Part shown: one piece after another, positions 24,868 through 33,611 of the stretch | Layout: each line of letters starts with the position of its first letter | How positions within the stretch are numbered: the stretch's first letter is position 1 | Assembly (NCBI GenBank): GCA_031216755.1 | Contig: JARUHG010000001.1 | Location: forward strand, 558,001-622,000 | Source of the DNA: Lysobacter arvi | GTDB taxonomy: Bacteria; Pseudomonadota; Gammaproteobacteria; Xanthomonadales; Xanthomonadaceae | DNA: 64,000 nt | Direction: 5' to 3' | Notes under the pieces: model-generated | Seen by the model: the letters and a program-made list of their open reading frames with translations, nothing else | Told to the model about the DNA's origin: nothing | Database searches by the model: none | Made by a program: the position numbers and the translations under genes

Positions 24868-25863
24868 ATGCATGACCATTCCTCCCGGCTCGTGCGGGCC
24901 GTCCAGCCGCCGGCGGCGAGCGATCTGCTGACCCGCGTGCTGCTCGGCCTGCGGCTCGACGGTGTGGAATACGGTCGCTGCGTGATGCATGCGCCGTGGG
25001 CGATCGCGTTCCCGGCCCAGCGCGATGCGCGATTCCACTACGTCGCTCGCGGCGGTGCGTGGTTGTGGACGCCCGGTGGCGAGTGGAAGCAAATGCAGCC
25101 CGGCGACGCCGTGCTGCTGCCGCGCGGCAGCTTCCACGTGATGGCCAGTTCGCCCGACGTGCCCGCGGTCGACGTCCACGAACTCGCGCGCGAAGCGGTG
25201 TCGGAGAACCTCTATCTCGTACGCACCGACGGCGCGACGCAGCGCGACGCGGCAGAGGCGGGCGTGATGTTCTGCGGGGCGATGCGCTTCAACCTGGACC
25301 CGCTGCATCCGTTGCTGGCGATGATGCCCGACGTCATGCACGCCGGCGATCTGGTGCGCCGCGATCCCGCGGTGGTCGCGCTGCTGGACGCGATGGAACG
25401 CGAGGTGTCGCTCGATCGCATCGGCGCGTGCGGCATCCTCGCGCGACTGGCCGACGTGCTCGCCGCGAGCATCATCCGCGCGTGGGTCGAATGCGGCTGC
25501 AGCGACTCCACCGGCTGGATCGCCGCGATGCAGTGCCCGAAGGTCGGCAAGGTCATCGCCGCGATCCATGCCCAACCCGAGCGCGACTGGGACGTGCCCG
25601 CGCTGGCGCGCGTGATGGGCGCGTCGCGTTCGCGCTTCGCCGAGGCATTCACGCGCACCGTCGGCGAAAGTCCGGCGCGTTACGTCGCCAAGGTGAAGAT
25701 GTTCCAGGCGCGCCGCTGGATCCAGCAGGACGGCATGCGCGTGACGGTCGCCGCCGAGCGCCTGGGCTACGACTCCGAGGCGTCCTTCAGCCGCGCGTTC
25801 AAACGCATCATGGGCATGCCGCCCAGCGCGGTGCGCGAGCCCGGCGAGCGGGTCACCGCGTAG
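24868..25863 (+). CDS. AraC-family regulator with cupin domain
   Basis: A 331-residue regulator. The N-terminal cupin-type sensing domain (about residues 20-200) starts RVLLGLRLDGVEYGRC and contains the WAIAFPAQRDARFHYVARGGAW barrel strands. The C-terminal double helix-turn-helix (about 230-320) reads DVPALARVMGASRSRFAEAFTRTVGESPARYV and AERLGYDSEASFSRAFKRIMGMPPSAVRE, both typical of AraC. It is divergent from the MFS-CurA pair, the usual layout for a regulator of an adjacent efflux or detoxification operon. The ligand is unknown. Its 3' end meets the convergent LysR gene. Confidence 0.9.
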   Translation: MHDHSSRLVRAVQPPAASDLLTRVLLGLRLDGVEYGRCVMHAPWAIAFPAQRDARFHYVARGGAWLWTPGGEWKQMQPGDAVLLPRGSFHVMASSPDVPAVDVHELAREAVSENLYLVRTDGATQRDAAEAGVMFCGAMRFNLDPLHPLLAMMPDVMHAGDLVRRDPAVVALLDAMEREVSLDRIGACGILARLADVLAASIIRAWVECGCSDSTGWIAAMQCPKVGKVIAAIHAQPERDWDVPALARVMGASRSRFAEAFTRTVGESPARYVAKVKMFQARRWIQQDGMRVTVAAERLGYDSEASFSRAFKRIMGMPPSAVREPGERVTA

Positions 25864-25881
25864 CCGATCGCGGGGCCTGCT

Positions 25882-26775
25882 TCAGTCCGGCGCGCGGAAC
25901 GATTCGACCAGGAACTCCACCGTCGCGCGCACGCCGGGCAACAGCCCGCGCCGATGCGGCATCAGCAGCGTCGTCGTCACCGTGCCGGCGTTCCAGTCGG
26001 GCAGGACGCGCAGCAGTTCGCCGCGCGCGATGGCGTCCCGGCACACGCCCTCGGGCAGGCAGGCGATGCCGAGTCCCGCGGTGGCGGCGGCGACCAGCAC
26101 GACGGATTCGTTCGCGATCATCGCCACGCGCGGCGTCGCCTGCGTGCGCTGGCCGTCGGCATCGAACAGCGACCACGTGGTCGTCGTCGGACCCGTGGGC
26201 AGGCCGTCGTGGTCGGCCAGATCCGCCGGCGTCCGCAGCGCCGCACTGCGTGCGAGGTAGTCGGGCGACGCGACGAGCACGATCGGTTCCACCGCGAGGG
26301 GCCGCTGCACCAGCCCCGAATCGGCGAGCGGCGCGAAATGGCTGCGGATGGCGATGTCGACGCCTTCCTGCACGATGTCGACGAAGCGATCGGTGACATC
26401 GAGCTGCACGTCGAGTTTCGGATGGCGCATCGCGAGCCGAGGCAGGCATCGGGCGAGTTGCAGCTGGGCGACCGGCACCGAGGCGGTGATGCGCACGGTG
26501 CCGCTGGGTTCCGCCTGGCGCCGGCGCACGATCGCCTCGGCCGCCTCGGCTTCGATCAGCGCACCGCGCGCGTGCTGATAGAAGTCGCGGCCCACGTCGG
26601 TGAGTGCGAACGTGCGCGACGTGCGTTGCACGAGGCGCGCGTCCAGGGCGGTCTCCAGCGCGCCGACGCGTTTGCTCAGCGTCGACTTCGGCAACCCGAG
26701 CCGCCGCGACGCGGGCGCGAAGCCGCCGTGCTCCACCGCGGCAACGAAGTAGGCGAGGTCGTTGAGGTTCAACAT
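25882..26775 (-). CDS. LysR-family transcriptional regulator
   Basis: A 297-residue LysR-type regulator. The winged helix-turn-helix (residues 5-65) is DLAYFVAAVEHGGFAPASRRLGLPKSTLSKRVGALE. A linker helix and a type-2 periplasmic-binding-like effector domain follow (GTVRITASVPVAQL onwards). The sequence fits the large clade of regulators divergent from GST or quinone-reductase genes. It is transcribed away from the GST gene, with 119 bases between, and a palindrome (26780-26797) lies directly before its start codon, suggesting autoregulation and control of the neighbour. Confidence 0.92.
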   Translation of the reverse strand: MLNLNDLAYFVAAVEHGGFAPASRRLGLPKSTLSKRVGALETALDARLVQRTSRTFALTDVGRDFYQHARGALIEAEAAEAIVRRRQAEPSGTVRITASVPVAQLQLARCLPRLAMRHPKLDVQLDVTDRFVDIVQEGVDIAIRSHFAPLADSGLVQRPLAVEPIVLVASPDYLARSAALRTPADLADHDGLPTGPTTTTWSLFDADGQRTQATPRVAMIANESVVLVAAATAGLGIACLPEGVCRDAIARGELLRVLPDWNAGTVTTTLLMPHRRGLLPGVRATVEFLVESFRAPD

Positions 26776-26779
26776 GATC

Positions 26780-26797
26780 CGTCCATATGCGTGGACG
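26780..26797. promoter_or_regulatory. Candidate LysR operator in the LysR-GST region
   Basis: CGTCCA-TATGCG-TGGACG is an interrupted perfect dyad with 6-base arms. It begins 5 bases upstream of the LysR start codon and is about 100 bases before the GST gene. A LysR protein bound here could repress its own gene. Confidence 0.45.
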
Positions 26798-26894
26798 CTA
26801 AGTCCCCAAACTGCGGGCTGTTCGTCCTTCGTCCACGATCATAGCCTTTGCTCGACGCCGGTCGCACCCGCACCGGCACCGACCGGAGACCTCC

Positions 26895-27590
26895 ATGACC
26901 GCTCCCATCCTTTTCTACGGCGTGCCCTCGGGCTGCTCGTTCGGCTCGATCGTCGCGCTGGAATGGCTCGGGCTGCCGTACCGCCTGTGTCGCATCGAGA
27001 TGCCGAAGGACATCGCGACCGACGCCTACCGCCGCATCAACCCGATGGGCGAGACGCCCACGCTGCGCACGCGCGACGGCACGTATGTCAGCGAGAGCCT
27101 GGCGATCCTCAATCATCTGGCCGCGGAGGGAATCGCGGGCGGGCTCGGGTTCGCGCAGGGCACCGCCGGGTTCGACCGGCTGAACCAGACGCTCGCGTTC
27201 CTCAACACCACGTTCTTCGGCGCGTACGCGCCGCTGTGGTTCGCGCTCGAGCACGGCGGCGATGCCGAACAGCAGCGCGTGCTGAAGGAGTACGGCCGCG
27301 CACAGGTGCATCGGGCGCACGCCCTGCTGTCCAGGATGCTCGGCGACAAGCCGTGGCTGCTCGGCGAGGAGCGTTCGCTCGCCGATGCGTACTTCGTCGG
27401 CATCGCGCGATGGAACGACTACCACCAGGTCGTGGACCGCCGCGAGTTCCCCCAACTGCAGCGGTTGTTCGAGACGTTGCAGGACGATCCGGCGGTGCGA
27501 TTCGCCCATGCCATCGAGGCGCAGGCGCCGGCGGTCACCACCGGCCGCTTCCTTGGCGAGATCGGCCTCGACGAAGCCTCGCGGCTGTGA
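26895..27590 (+). CDS. Glutathione S-transferase family protein
   Basis: A 231-residue cytosolic GST. The N-terminal thioredoxin-like domain begins PILFYGVPSGCSFGSIVALEWLGLPY, has the cis-proline region GETPTLRTRDG and the glutathione gamma-glutamyl-binding SES motif (VSESLAIL). The helical C-terminal domain holds SLADAYFVG, the N-capping box and hydrophobic staple. The catalytic residue could be the Ser or Cys near residue 12-14. It probably conjugates or reduces electrophiles. It has a GGAGA ribosome site and is divergent from its likely LysR regulator. Confidence 0.92.
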   Translation: MTAPILFYGVPSGCSFGSIVALEWLGLPYRLCRIEMPKDIATDAYRRINPMGETPTLRTRDGTYVSESLAILNHLAAEGIAGGLGFAQGTAGFDRLNQTLAFLNTTFFGAYAPLWFALEHGGDAEQQRVLKEYGRAQVHRAHALLSRMLGDKPWLLGEERSLADAYFVGIARWNDYHQVVDRREFPQLQRLFETLQDDPAVRFAHAIEAQAPAVTTGRFLGEIGLDEASRL

Positions 27591-27671
27591 CGGATGGGCG
27601 GCGGATCACGGTCGCTTAACGTCGCGTCCACCTAAGCTCCGCCGCACCGGACACGCCATCGCGAAGGGCCC

Positions 27672-29405
27672 ATGCGCGAGGAGAATGCCGAACGGAACGG
27701 CATCGCCCACGTGTCGCGGAAACGGGACGCGGCGCTCGCGCGGCTTCTTGCGCCGCTTCCGTCCGTGGGGTGCCTGATCGGCACGGCCTTCCTCGTCGCA
27801 TCGCTCACGCCCAGCCTGATTCCACGCACGCCCTGGACGCAGGGCGTGCTGGGCGGCGCGGCGTTCGGGGCGGGCTATGCGATGGGCGTGTTCCTGCGCT
27901 GGCTATGGGCATGCCTCGAGCTTCCGGCGGCGCGTGGTCATGCGTCGTCGCGCATCAGGCAAGCGTCGTACCTCGTGTGCGCGATCGTCCTGCTCTGGGC
28001 GCTGTGGCGCGCGCCGCACTGGCAGAACCAGGTGCGCGCCGCGCTGCAGATGCCGGCGGAAACGGGCGCCGGGTCGTTCGCCGTGGCGGCCGTCGCGATG
28101 GCGACGTTCGGGGTGCTGCTCGCCCTCGCGCGCGTGTTTCGCGCCATGGCCGTCGTGTTCTCGCTGTCGCTTGCCAAGGTGTTGCCGCCGCGCGTCGCCG
28201 CGGTGCTGGGCGTGTCGGCCGTACTCGCGATCGTGGTCGTGCTGAGCAACAGCGTCGTGTGGCGTATCGCCCTGCAGGTGATCGATGCGTCGTTCCGCCA
28301 GGCCGATGCGCTGGTTCCACCCGATTCCGCTCCGCCACGCGATCCCTTGCGACCGGGCAGTCCGCCGTCGCTGATCGCCTGGGAAAACCTCGGCCGAATG
28401 GGGCGCCGCTTCGTTTCGTCCACGCCCACCGCCGCCGACATCGCCGCCCTTGCGGGCCAACCCGCGCAGGCGCCGCTTCGCGTATACGCGGGACTGCCGT
28501 CGGCGGACTCGGCGAAGGCGCGCGCGCAACTCGCCCTCGCCGAGCTCCGGCGCGTCGGCGCCTTCTCGCGCGGTGCGCTCGTGATCATCACGCCGACCGG
28601 CACCGGTTGGGTGGACCCGGGCGCCATCGAAGCGATCGAATACCTGCGCCGCGGCGATGTCGCGAGCGTGGCGATGCAGTACTCGTACCTGTCAAGCCCG
28701 ATGTCGTTGCTGATCGAACCCGAGTACGGGCAGGAGAGCGCGCAGGCGCTGTTCGAAACGGTGTACGGCTACTGGCGCACGCTGCCGCGCGAGGCGCGTC
28801 CGCGGCTGTATCTGCATGGCCTCAGCCTGGGGGCGATGAACTCGGAACGATCGCTGGAGCTGTTCGACGTGCTCGGCGACCCGCCGCGGGGCGCGCTGTG
28901 GAGCGGACCGCCGTTCGCCGCGCCGCAATGGCGTCGCCTGACCCTCATGCGCGATCCCGGCTCGCCCGCGTGGTTGCCGCGGTTTCGCGACGGGCGCTTC
29001 GTGCGCTTCATGAACCAGCACGGTTCGGCGCTGCCCGCGGATGCGCCGTGGGGACCGATGCGCGTGATGTACCTGCAGTATGCGAGCGACGCGATCACGT
29101 TCTTCGATCATCGCGATCTCTTCCGTTCGCCCGCGTGGCTGCATCCGCGCGGTCCCGACGTCGCGCCGCAGATGCGCTGGTATCCGGTGGTCTCGTCGAT
29201 GCAGCTCGTGCTCGACATGATGCTGGCCGACGATGCGCCGATGGGGTTCGGCCACGTGTTCGCGCCATCGCACTACATCGCCGCGTGGCGGCAGGTGGCC
29301 GAGGTGGAGGGCTGGCGGGAAGACGAGATCGTGCGCCTGTCGCGCACGCTGGACGCACGCCGCGCGGCGGAGATCGCCCGGGACGAGGACGAAGGCGGCG
29401 GTTGA
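27672..29405 (+). CDS. Membrane-anchored alpha/beta hydrolase (Abhydrolase_9/DUF2319 type)
   Basis: A 577-residue protein with an N-terminal membrane domain of about five hydrophobic segments (about residues 30-50, 58-80, 98-112, 135-168 and 178-202). The C-terminal half is a soluble alpha/beta-hydrolase. The nucleophile elbow GLSLG puts the serine at residue 385, and NLGRMGRRFVSS and HVFAPSHYIAAW are typical of the Abhydrolase_9 family. The biological substrate is unknown, and the membrane location suggests a lipid or envelope role. An AAGGG ribosome site is 4-8 bases before the ATG. The 3' end is 4 bases from the convergent DUF6491 gene. Confidence 0.88.
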   Translation: MREENAERNGIAHVSRKRDAALARLLAPLPSVGCLIGTAFLVASLTPSLIPRTPWTQGVLGGAAFGAGYAMGVFLRWLWACLELPAARGHASSRIRQASYLVCAIVLLWALWRAPHWQNQVRAALQMPAETGAGSFAVAAVAMATFGVLLALARVFRAMAVVFSLSLAKVLPPRVAAVLGVSAVLAIVVVLSNSVVWRIALQVIDASFRQADALVPPDSAPPRDPLRPGSPPSLIAWENLGRMGRRFVSSTPTAADIAALAGQPAQAPLRVYAGLPSADSAKARAQLALAELRRVGAFSRGALVIITPTGTGWVDPGAIEAIEYLRRGDVASVAMQYSYLSSPMSLLIEPEYGQESAQALFETVYGYWRTLPREARPRLYLHGLSLGAMNSERSLELFDVLGDPPRGALWSGPPFAAPQWRRLTLMRDPGSPAWLPRFRDGRFVRFMNQHGSALPADAPWGPMRVMYLQYASDAITFFDHRDLFRSPAWLHPRGPDVAPQMRWYPVVSSMQLVLDMMLADDAPMGFGHVFAPSHYIAAWRQVAEVEGWREDEIVRLSRTLDARRAAEIARDEDEGGG

Positions 29406-29408
29406 GGC

Positions 29409-29882
29409 TTACGGCTGCGACGCGCCGTCATCCGCCGGTACGGTGGCGCGGTCGATGAGCTGTGCGTCGCGGATCTCGCGCTTCGCATCGCGCAGGGCGC
29501 GGCCGTCCAGCGGCCGGATCGTGTCGATGCGACACGCGTTGCGAACGCCACCGGCCGTGCGCGGCACCACGCTGTCCATGCGGGTGACGTTGCCGAGCGA
29601 GTTCGTGATCGAGACGCCGCCGGCCGACAGCATCGACGGGCAGCGCTGTCGCAGCTCGATCAGATGCCCGCGATTGGCACTGGACCACAACGCCAGCGCC
29701 TGGTCGCCGAGCGGCGTCCACTGCTGCATGCCGGTCGCACGATCGAGCCGGAACGACGTCACCGGCGCGCCGGCGTGCTCGCGATACAGCGCCAGGCGTT
29801 CCTGCGTGGTCATCGTCGGACCATGCGAACAAGCCGCCAGTGCGGCCGCTACGATCGAAACACGCAGAGCGCGAGCTTTCAT
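29409..29882 (-). CDS. DUF6491-type lipoprotein (first paralogue)
   Basis: A 157-residue predicted lipoprotein with lipobox LAAC (lipidated Cys18) and a periplasmic domain. The pattern LALYREHAGAPVTSFRLDR, then WTPLGDQALALW, LIELRQRCPSM and GNVTRMD is shared with the protein at 34130-34591, so the two are paralogues. Two cysteines (about 80 and 116) may form a disulfide, as in the paralogue. DUF6491 proteins have no known function. It is 86 bases after the glycine-zipper lipoprotein gene on the same strand and may share its transcript. Confidence 0.82.
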   Translation of the reverse strand: MKARALRVSIVAAALAACSHGPTMTTQERLALYREHAGAPVTSFRLDRATGMQQWTPLGDQALALWSSANRGHLIELRQRCPSMLSAGGVSITNSLGNVTRMDSVVPRTAGGVRNACRIDTIRPLDGRALRDAKREIRDAQLIDRATVPADDGASQP

Positions 29883-29968
29883 GGGTCATCGTCCATGTTC
29901 GATGGCGCCCGTGGGTGACCTGCGGTGCAGGCCACCACTGCACGGGGCGATTGCGGAACCTGCGCGGC

Positions 29969-30427
29969 TCAGCGGGTGACGCGCGTGGTCGTTCCGTCGG
30001 ACGAGACCTGCACGCGATCGCCGACGCGGAATTCCTGGCTCGTGCCCTCCTGCGTGACCGCGATGCTGCGGCCCGAATCGAGCTCGACCGTGATTTCCAC
30101 GCCCGCGCGCTGGTTGCGCGACATCGCGTTGCCGGCTGCGCCGCCTGCCACCGCGCCGGCGATCGCGCCGGCCGTGTTCGCACGCGTGCCGCTGCCGATC
30201 GTGCTGCCGGCGATGCCGCCCAGGGCCGCGCCGGTTGCGGTGCCGACCGTGCGTGAATCGTTCTGGATGGCGACGTCGCGAAGGCCGCGTACGGTGCCCA
30301 TTTCCACCGTGCGTGCCGTGCCGACCTCGGAGCGGTTGAACGTCGACGGCGTACTCTGCGTCGCGCATCCGGCAGCCAGGGCCAGACCGACGGCGAGCAG
30401 TGCCGTGCCCATTGCGTTGCGTTTCAT
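29969..30427 (-). CDS. Glycine-zipper 2TM lipoprotein (SlyB/Pcp-like)
   Basis: A 152-residue outer-membrane-type lipoprotein with lipobox LAAGC (Cys21). The middle contains a glycine-zipper pair (GTATGAALGGIAGSTIGSG and GAIAGAVAGGAAGNAM), the hallmark of the SlyB/OsmB/Rick_17kDa family. The C-terminal beta-rich tail (ITVELDSGRSIAVTQEG, then FRVGDRVQV) is also typical. These proteins help envelope integrity and some span or coat the outer membrane. The ATG at 30427 gives the proper lipoprotein signal, and the upstream extension would not. The gene is divergent from the MipA-type gene over 219 bases. Confidence 0.9.
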   Translation of the reverse strand: MKRNAMGTALLAVGLALAAGCATQSTPSTFNRSEVGTARTVEMGTVRGLRDVAIQNDSRTVGTATGAALGGIAGSTIGSGTRANTAGAIAGAVAGGAAGNAMSRNQRAGVEITVELDSGRSIAVTQEGTSQEFRVGDRVQVSSDGTTTRVTR

Positions 30428-30646
30428 TGCGGTGCCTCCATGGTCCACTCCGGCGTGGTGCCGGTCCGACAACTCGCTAACGCTCAGGCCGGATTACTCC
30501 CGCACGGGTGAAATAGCAGTGAAGTGCGCGCGTGCGGACGTGACGGCGATTTCACGCCGTACGCACGCCACATGGACGAGTTTCGCCCTTCGTGCGCAGG
30601 GAAGGCGGCGCACGCTTCGGCCGGGCGGTCCCTGGAGGACGATGCC

Positions 30647-32086
30647 ATGACGGTGCCCGTGATCTTCCGCCGCACTTGGGCGGGCTTTCCATGCCGCGCG
30701 CCGTGGGTGCGCTGCACGTTCGCCGCGATGACATGGGCGACGCTGTTCGCCGTTCCCGTAACGACGCTCGCACAGGACGCGATGATGGGCACGGTGCTCG
30801 ACGAGCCCGGCAGCGCGGGACTGGGCTTCGTGTTTCGTGCCGAGTCGTCGCCATACCGCGACGGTGGCACGCGCGACGACTTCCTTCCCCTGTACCTCTA
30901 CGAAGGCGAGCGGTTCTTCCTGCGCGCGAACGAGGCGGGCATGCGCCTGTGGCGCAACGACACGATGGGACTGGAAGGCTTTGTCGAACGGCGCCTGGAA
31001 GGCTATCCCGAAGACGAAGCGCCTGCATCGCTCGACGGCATGACCGTGCGCAACACCGGCGCGGATCTGGGCGTGCGCTTCTACGTGCAGCGCGATGCCT
31101 CGCGCTGGGATGCCGCGGTGCGGCACGACATCGCCGGTCTGTCGCACGGTACCGAAGTACGTGCCGGCTACGCCTACACCGTCGAGCGCCAGCGCTGGCG
31201 CCTGCAACCGGTGGCGATCGCGACGTGGCGGAGCGGCGATCTCAACGACTACTACTACGGCGTGGCGCCACTGGAAGCGCGCGAGGATCGGCCTGCGTAC
31301 GATGCCGGCGACGGCTGGAACGCGACGCTCGCGCTATACGGCAAATACCGCATTTTCCAGCACTGGAGCCTCGTCGGCGGCGCCTACGTGACGAAGCTGT
31401 CGTCCGCGATCGGCGACAGCCCGGTCGTCGACGACGACCTGCAGTGGGGCGTCATGGCCGGCGCGGCGTACGACTTCGGCAACGGGCAGGTCCGCTGGGA
31501 CGAGGACACCGCGCCGACGTACGTGAAGGTGTTCTACGGCCGCGACTCCGGCGACGGTTGCCACCTTGTCCGCATCATGACGCTGCAGTGCGTGAGCCAC
31601 AACGACGACGATCCCACCGACATCTACGGCGTGCATGTCGGTCGGCCGTTCGTGTCCCGTTTCAACGGCTGGCCGCTGGACATCGTCGGTTACGTCGGCC
31701 TGCTCCGCCACGACGACAAGGGCTTCCAGCCCGATGGCTGGCAGCTGGACGCGTACATGAAAGGGTTCTGGTACGGCTTTCCATGGAGCGACCGCGTCAC
31801 CACGCGGGTCGGGTTCGGCATTGGCGTGTCGTATGCCGAACGCGTGCCTTACAGCGAAGTGACCACCCAGGCGCGACGGGAGCGCAACACGTCCAAGCTG
31901 CTCAACTACCTGGAGCCGAGCATCGATGTCAGTCTCGGCGATCTGTTCGGCAGCAGGCGCTGGCACGACGTCTACTTCGGCTTCGCGGTGTCGCACCGTT
32001 CGGGCATCTTCGCCAGCTCGCAGCTGCTCGGCACGGTGGATGGCGGTTCAAACTACCTGTACGCGTACCTCGAAGCCACGTTCTGA
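30647..32086 (+). CDS. MipA/OmpV-like outer-membrane protein with extra PagL-like C-terminal barrel
   Basis: A 479-residue outer-membrane protein with a signal peptide (ends near TLAQ, about residue 44). Residues about 50-290 follow the MipA/OmpV pattern, including NDYYYGVAPLEA and the LSSAIGDSPVVDD segment. E. coli MipA is only about 250 residues. The remaining 190 residues form a second beta-rich domain ending FAVSHRSGIF...LYAYLEATF. The H-R-S triplet (His450, Ser452) matches the HxS active-site spacing of PagL-type lipid A deacylases, but activity is unproven. GGAGG sits 8 bases before the ATG. It is first in an apparent operon with the permease gene (9 bases) and the two-TM protein gene. 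Confidence 0.85.
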   Translation: MTVPVIFRRTWAGFPCRAPWVRCTFAAMTWATLFAVPVTTLAQDAMMGTVLDEPGSAGLGFVFRAESSPYRDGGTRDDFLPLYLYEGERFFLRANEAGMRLWRNDTMGLEGFVERRLEGYPEDEAPASLDGMTVRNTGADLGVRFYVQRDASRWDAAVRHDIAGLSHGTEVRAGYAYTVERQRWRLQPVAIATWRSGDLNDYYYGVAPLEAREDRPAYDAGDGWNATLALYGKYRIFQHWSLVGGAYVTKLSSAIGDSPVVDDDLQWGVMAGAAYDFGNGQVRWDEDTAPTYVKVFYGRDSGDGCHLVRIMTLQCVSHNDDDPTDIYGVHVGRPFVSRFNGWPLDIVGYVGLLRHDDKGFQPDGWQLDAYMKGFWYGFPWSDRVTTRVGFGIGVSYAERVPYSEVTTQARRERNTSKLLNYLEPSIDVSLGDLFGSRRWHDVYFGFAVSHRSGIFASSQLLGTVDGGSNYLYAYLEATF

Positions 32087-32095
32087 CGCCGGGCC

Positions 32096-33127
32096 ATGCG
32101 CGATCGCACGTCCAATCCCATCGCGACGCTGCTCGGCCTCGGCGCCGTGTTCGTCCTCCTGCTGGCGCTGTACCTCGGGCGTTCGTTGTTCGCGCCGGTG
32201 TGCTTCGCATTGTTCATCATCGCCATCGCCTGGCCGGTGCAGAACGGGCTGGAGCGCCGGATTCCGCGCGTGCTGGCGATGTTCGTCACCGTGGCGATCA
32301 CCGGGGCGGCGATGGTCGCGCTGGCGGGCCTGGTGCTGTGGAGCCTGAATCGCGCAGCGCAGTGGGCCATCGCCAACGCCGCCGCGTTCCATGCGCAGTA
32401 CCTGCGCGTGGACGGATGGCTCCAGGCGCACGGGTTGTACCTGGCCAGTGAGTTCGTCCACAACTTCGATCCGCGCTGGGTGTTCGGCGCGTTGCAGCGA
32501 CTCGGCACGGGATTGCAGTACGTCGCGAGCTTCGTCGTGATCGCCCTGGTCTTCGTGGTGCTCGGCCTGCTCGAGGTCGATGCGACCCGACGCAAACTGG
32601 TGCGCGCGAACAAGGTGGAACTGGTGTCGGCGTGCCGTGCGACGGCGACGAAAATCCAGCGCTACATGGCGATTCGCGCGGTGATGAGCCTGGCCACGGG
32701 ATTGGCCGTGTGGGCGCTCACGTACGCCTTCGGCGTGGATCTTGCGGTGGAGTGGGGCGTGACCGCGTTCGCGCTGAACTTCATTCCGTTCCTCGGGCCG
32801 CTGTTCGCCACGATGCTGCCGACGCTGTTCGCCATCGTGCAGTTCGACAGCATCGCCTTGCCGCTGGCGATCTTCGTCGGGCTCAACCTGGTGCAGTTCC
32901 TGATCGGCAGCTACCTCGAGCCGCGCGTGGCCGGCGACCGGTTGTCGATATCCCCGTTCCTGGTGCTGTTCGCCGTGTTCCTGTGGAGCATGCTCTGGGG
33001 TATCGCGGGCGCCTTCATCGGCGTGCCGATCCTCATTGCCGCGATGACGTTCGCCGAGCATCACCCGACGGCGAGGCGCTGGGCGTTGCTGCTTTCCGGC
33101 GATCCGGCCCGACGCGTGGACGAATGA
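32096..33127 (+). CDS. AI-2E family permease (TqsA/PerM-like)
   Basis: A 343-residue inner-membrane protein with seven or eight hydrophobic segments. Two helices come in quick succession at the start (IATLLGLGAVFVLLL, then LFAPVCFALFIIAIAWP). The conserved region ALNFIPFLGPLFATMLPT and LVQFLIGSYLEPRVAGDRLSISP is diagnostic of the family, as is WGIAGAFIGVPILIA near the end. Members include TqsA (autoinducer-2 efflux) and Na/H antiporter or permease homologues, so the cargo here is open. It lies 9 bases after the MipA-type gene and is probably co-transcribed. Confidence 0.92.
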   Translation: MRDRTSNPIATLLGLGAVFVLLLALYLGRSLFAPVCFALFIIAIAWPVQNGLERRIPRVLAMFVTVAITGAAMVALAGLVLWSLNRAAQWAIANAAAFHAQYLRVDGWLQAHGLYLASEFVHNFDPRWVFGALQRLGTGLQYVASFVVIALVFVVLGLLEVDATRRKLVRANKVELVSACRATATKIQRYMAIRAVMSLATGLAVWALTYAFGVDLAVEWGVTAFALNFIPFLGPLFATMLPTLFAIVQFDSIALPLAIFVGLNLVQFLIGSYLEPRVAGDRLSISPFLVLFAVFLWSMLWGIAGAFIGVPILIAAMTFAEHHPTARRWALLLSGDPARRVDE

Positions 33128-33152
33128 CGACTTCCGACTGGAGGACACGACG

Positions 33153-33611
33153 ATGTACCGGACATTGCTCTTGATCGCCATCGGCGTCGTGCTCGCGTTG
33201 GTGGGCGTGTTCCGCCTGCCGCACTGGCCCACCGCGGGATCGACGGGAACGGCCGCCAGTTGCGTTGACCTTGCGCCGCCGATCACGCGTGCGCAGGCGC
33301 GACGCGAACTGGAGCGTCGCAGCGCGTCCGTAGCACGCGACACCGATGCGGACCGACTCGCGCAACGTACGGGCGCAGTCGCCGAGCAGCGTCGCGCCGG
33401 TGCGACGTACAGCGCCGCGCGCGCCAACGAACGCTCCGATGCGGCGTGCGTCGCGGAGCTTCAGCAGATCGCCAGCGGCGAACGGCTCCGCGCGGCACGA
33501 GGCGAATGGTTGCGCATGACCGCGCTGATCCTCATCGTCAGCATCGGGCTGCTGGTGGCCTTGTACTTCGGCCGTATCGCCGCGCTGCGCGGGCACTGGC
33601 GCCGGCGCTGA
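33153..33611 (+). CDS. Two-TM hypothetical protein
   Basis: A 152-residue protein with a hydrophobic segment at each end (about residues 4-21 and 121-143). Both are likely transmembrane helices, with a periplasmic loop of about 95 residues rich in Arg/Ala heptads and two cysteines (about 37 and 98). I do not recognise a family. GGAGG lies near 33142, upstream of the ATG. It is the third gene of the MipA/permease operon (25-base gap) and ends back-to-back with the convergent gene at 33612, so a terminator must lie inside one of the coding regions or be Rho-dependent. Confidence 0.7.
   Translation: MYRTLLLIAIGVVLALVGVFRLPHWPTAGSTGTAASCVDLAPPITRAQARRELERRSASVARDTDADRLAQRTGAVAEQRRAGATYSAARANERSDAACVAELQQIASGERLRAARGEWLRMTALILIVSIGLLVALYFGRIAALRGHWRRR

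Noticed and set aside
24794-24868. Upstream TTG start for the MFS gene at 24868
   Set aside because: It would overlap the start of the divergent AraC gene and adds a tail without family similarity; the GTG at 24793 is more plausible.
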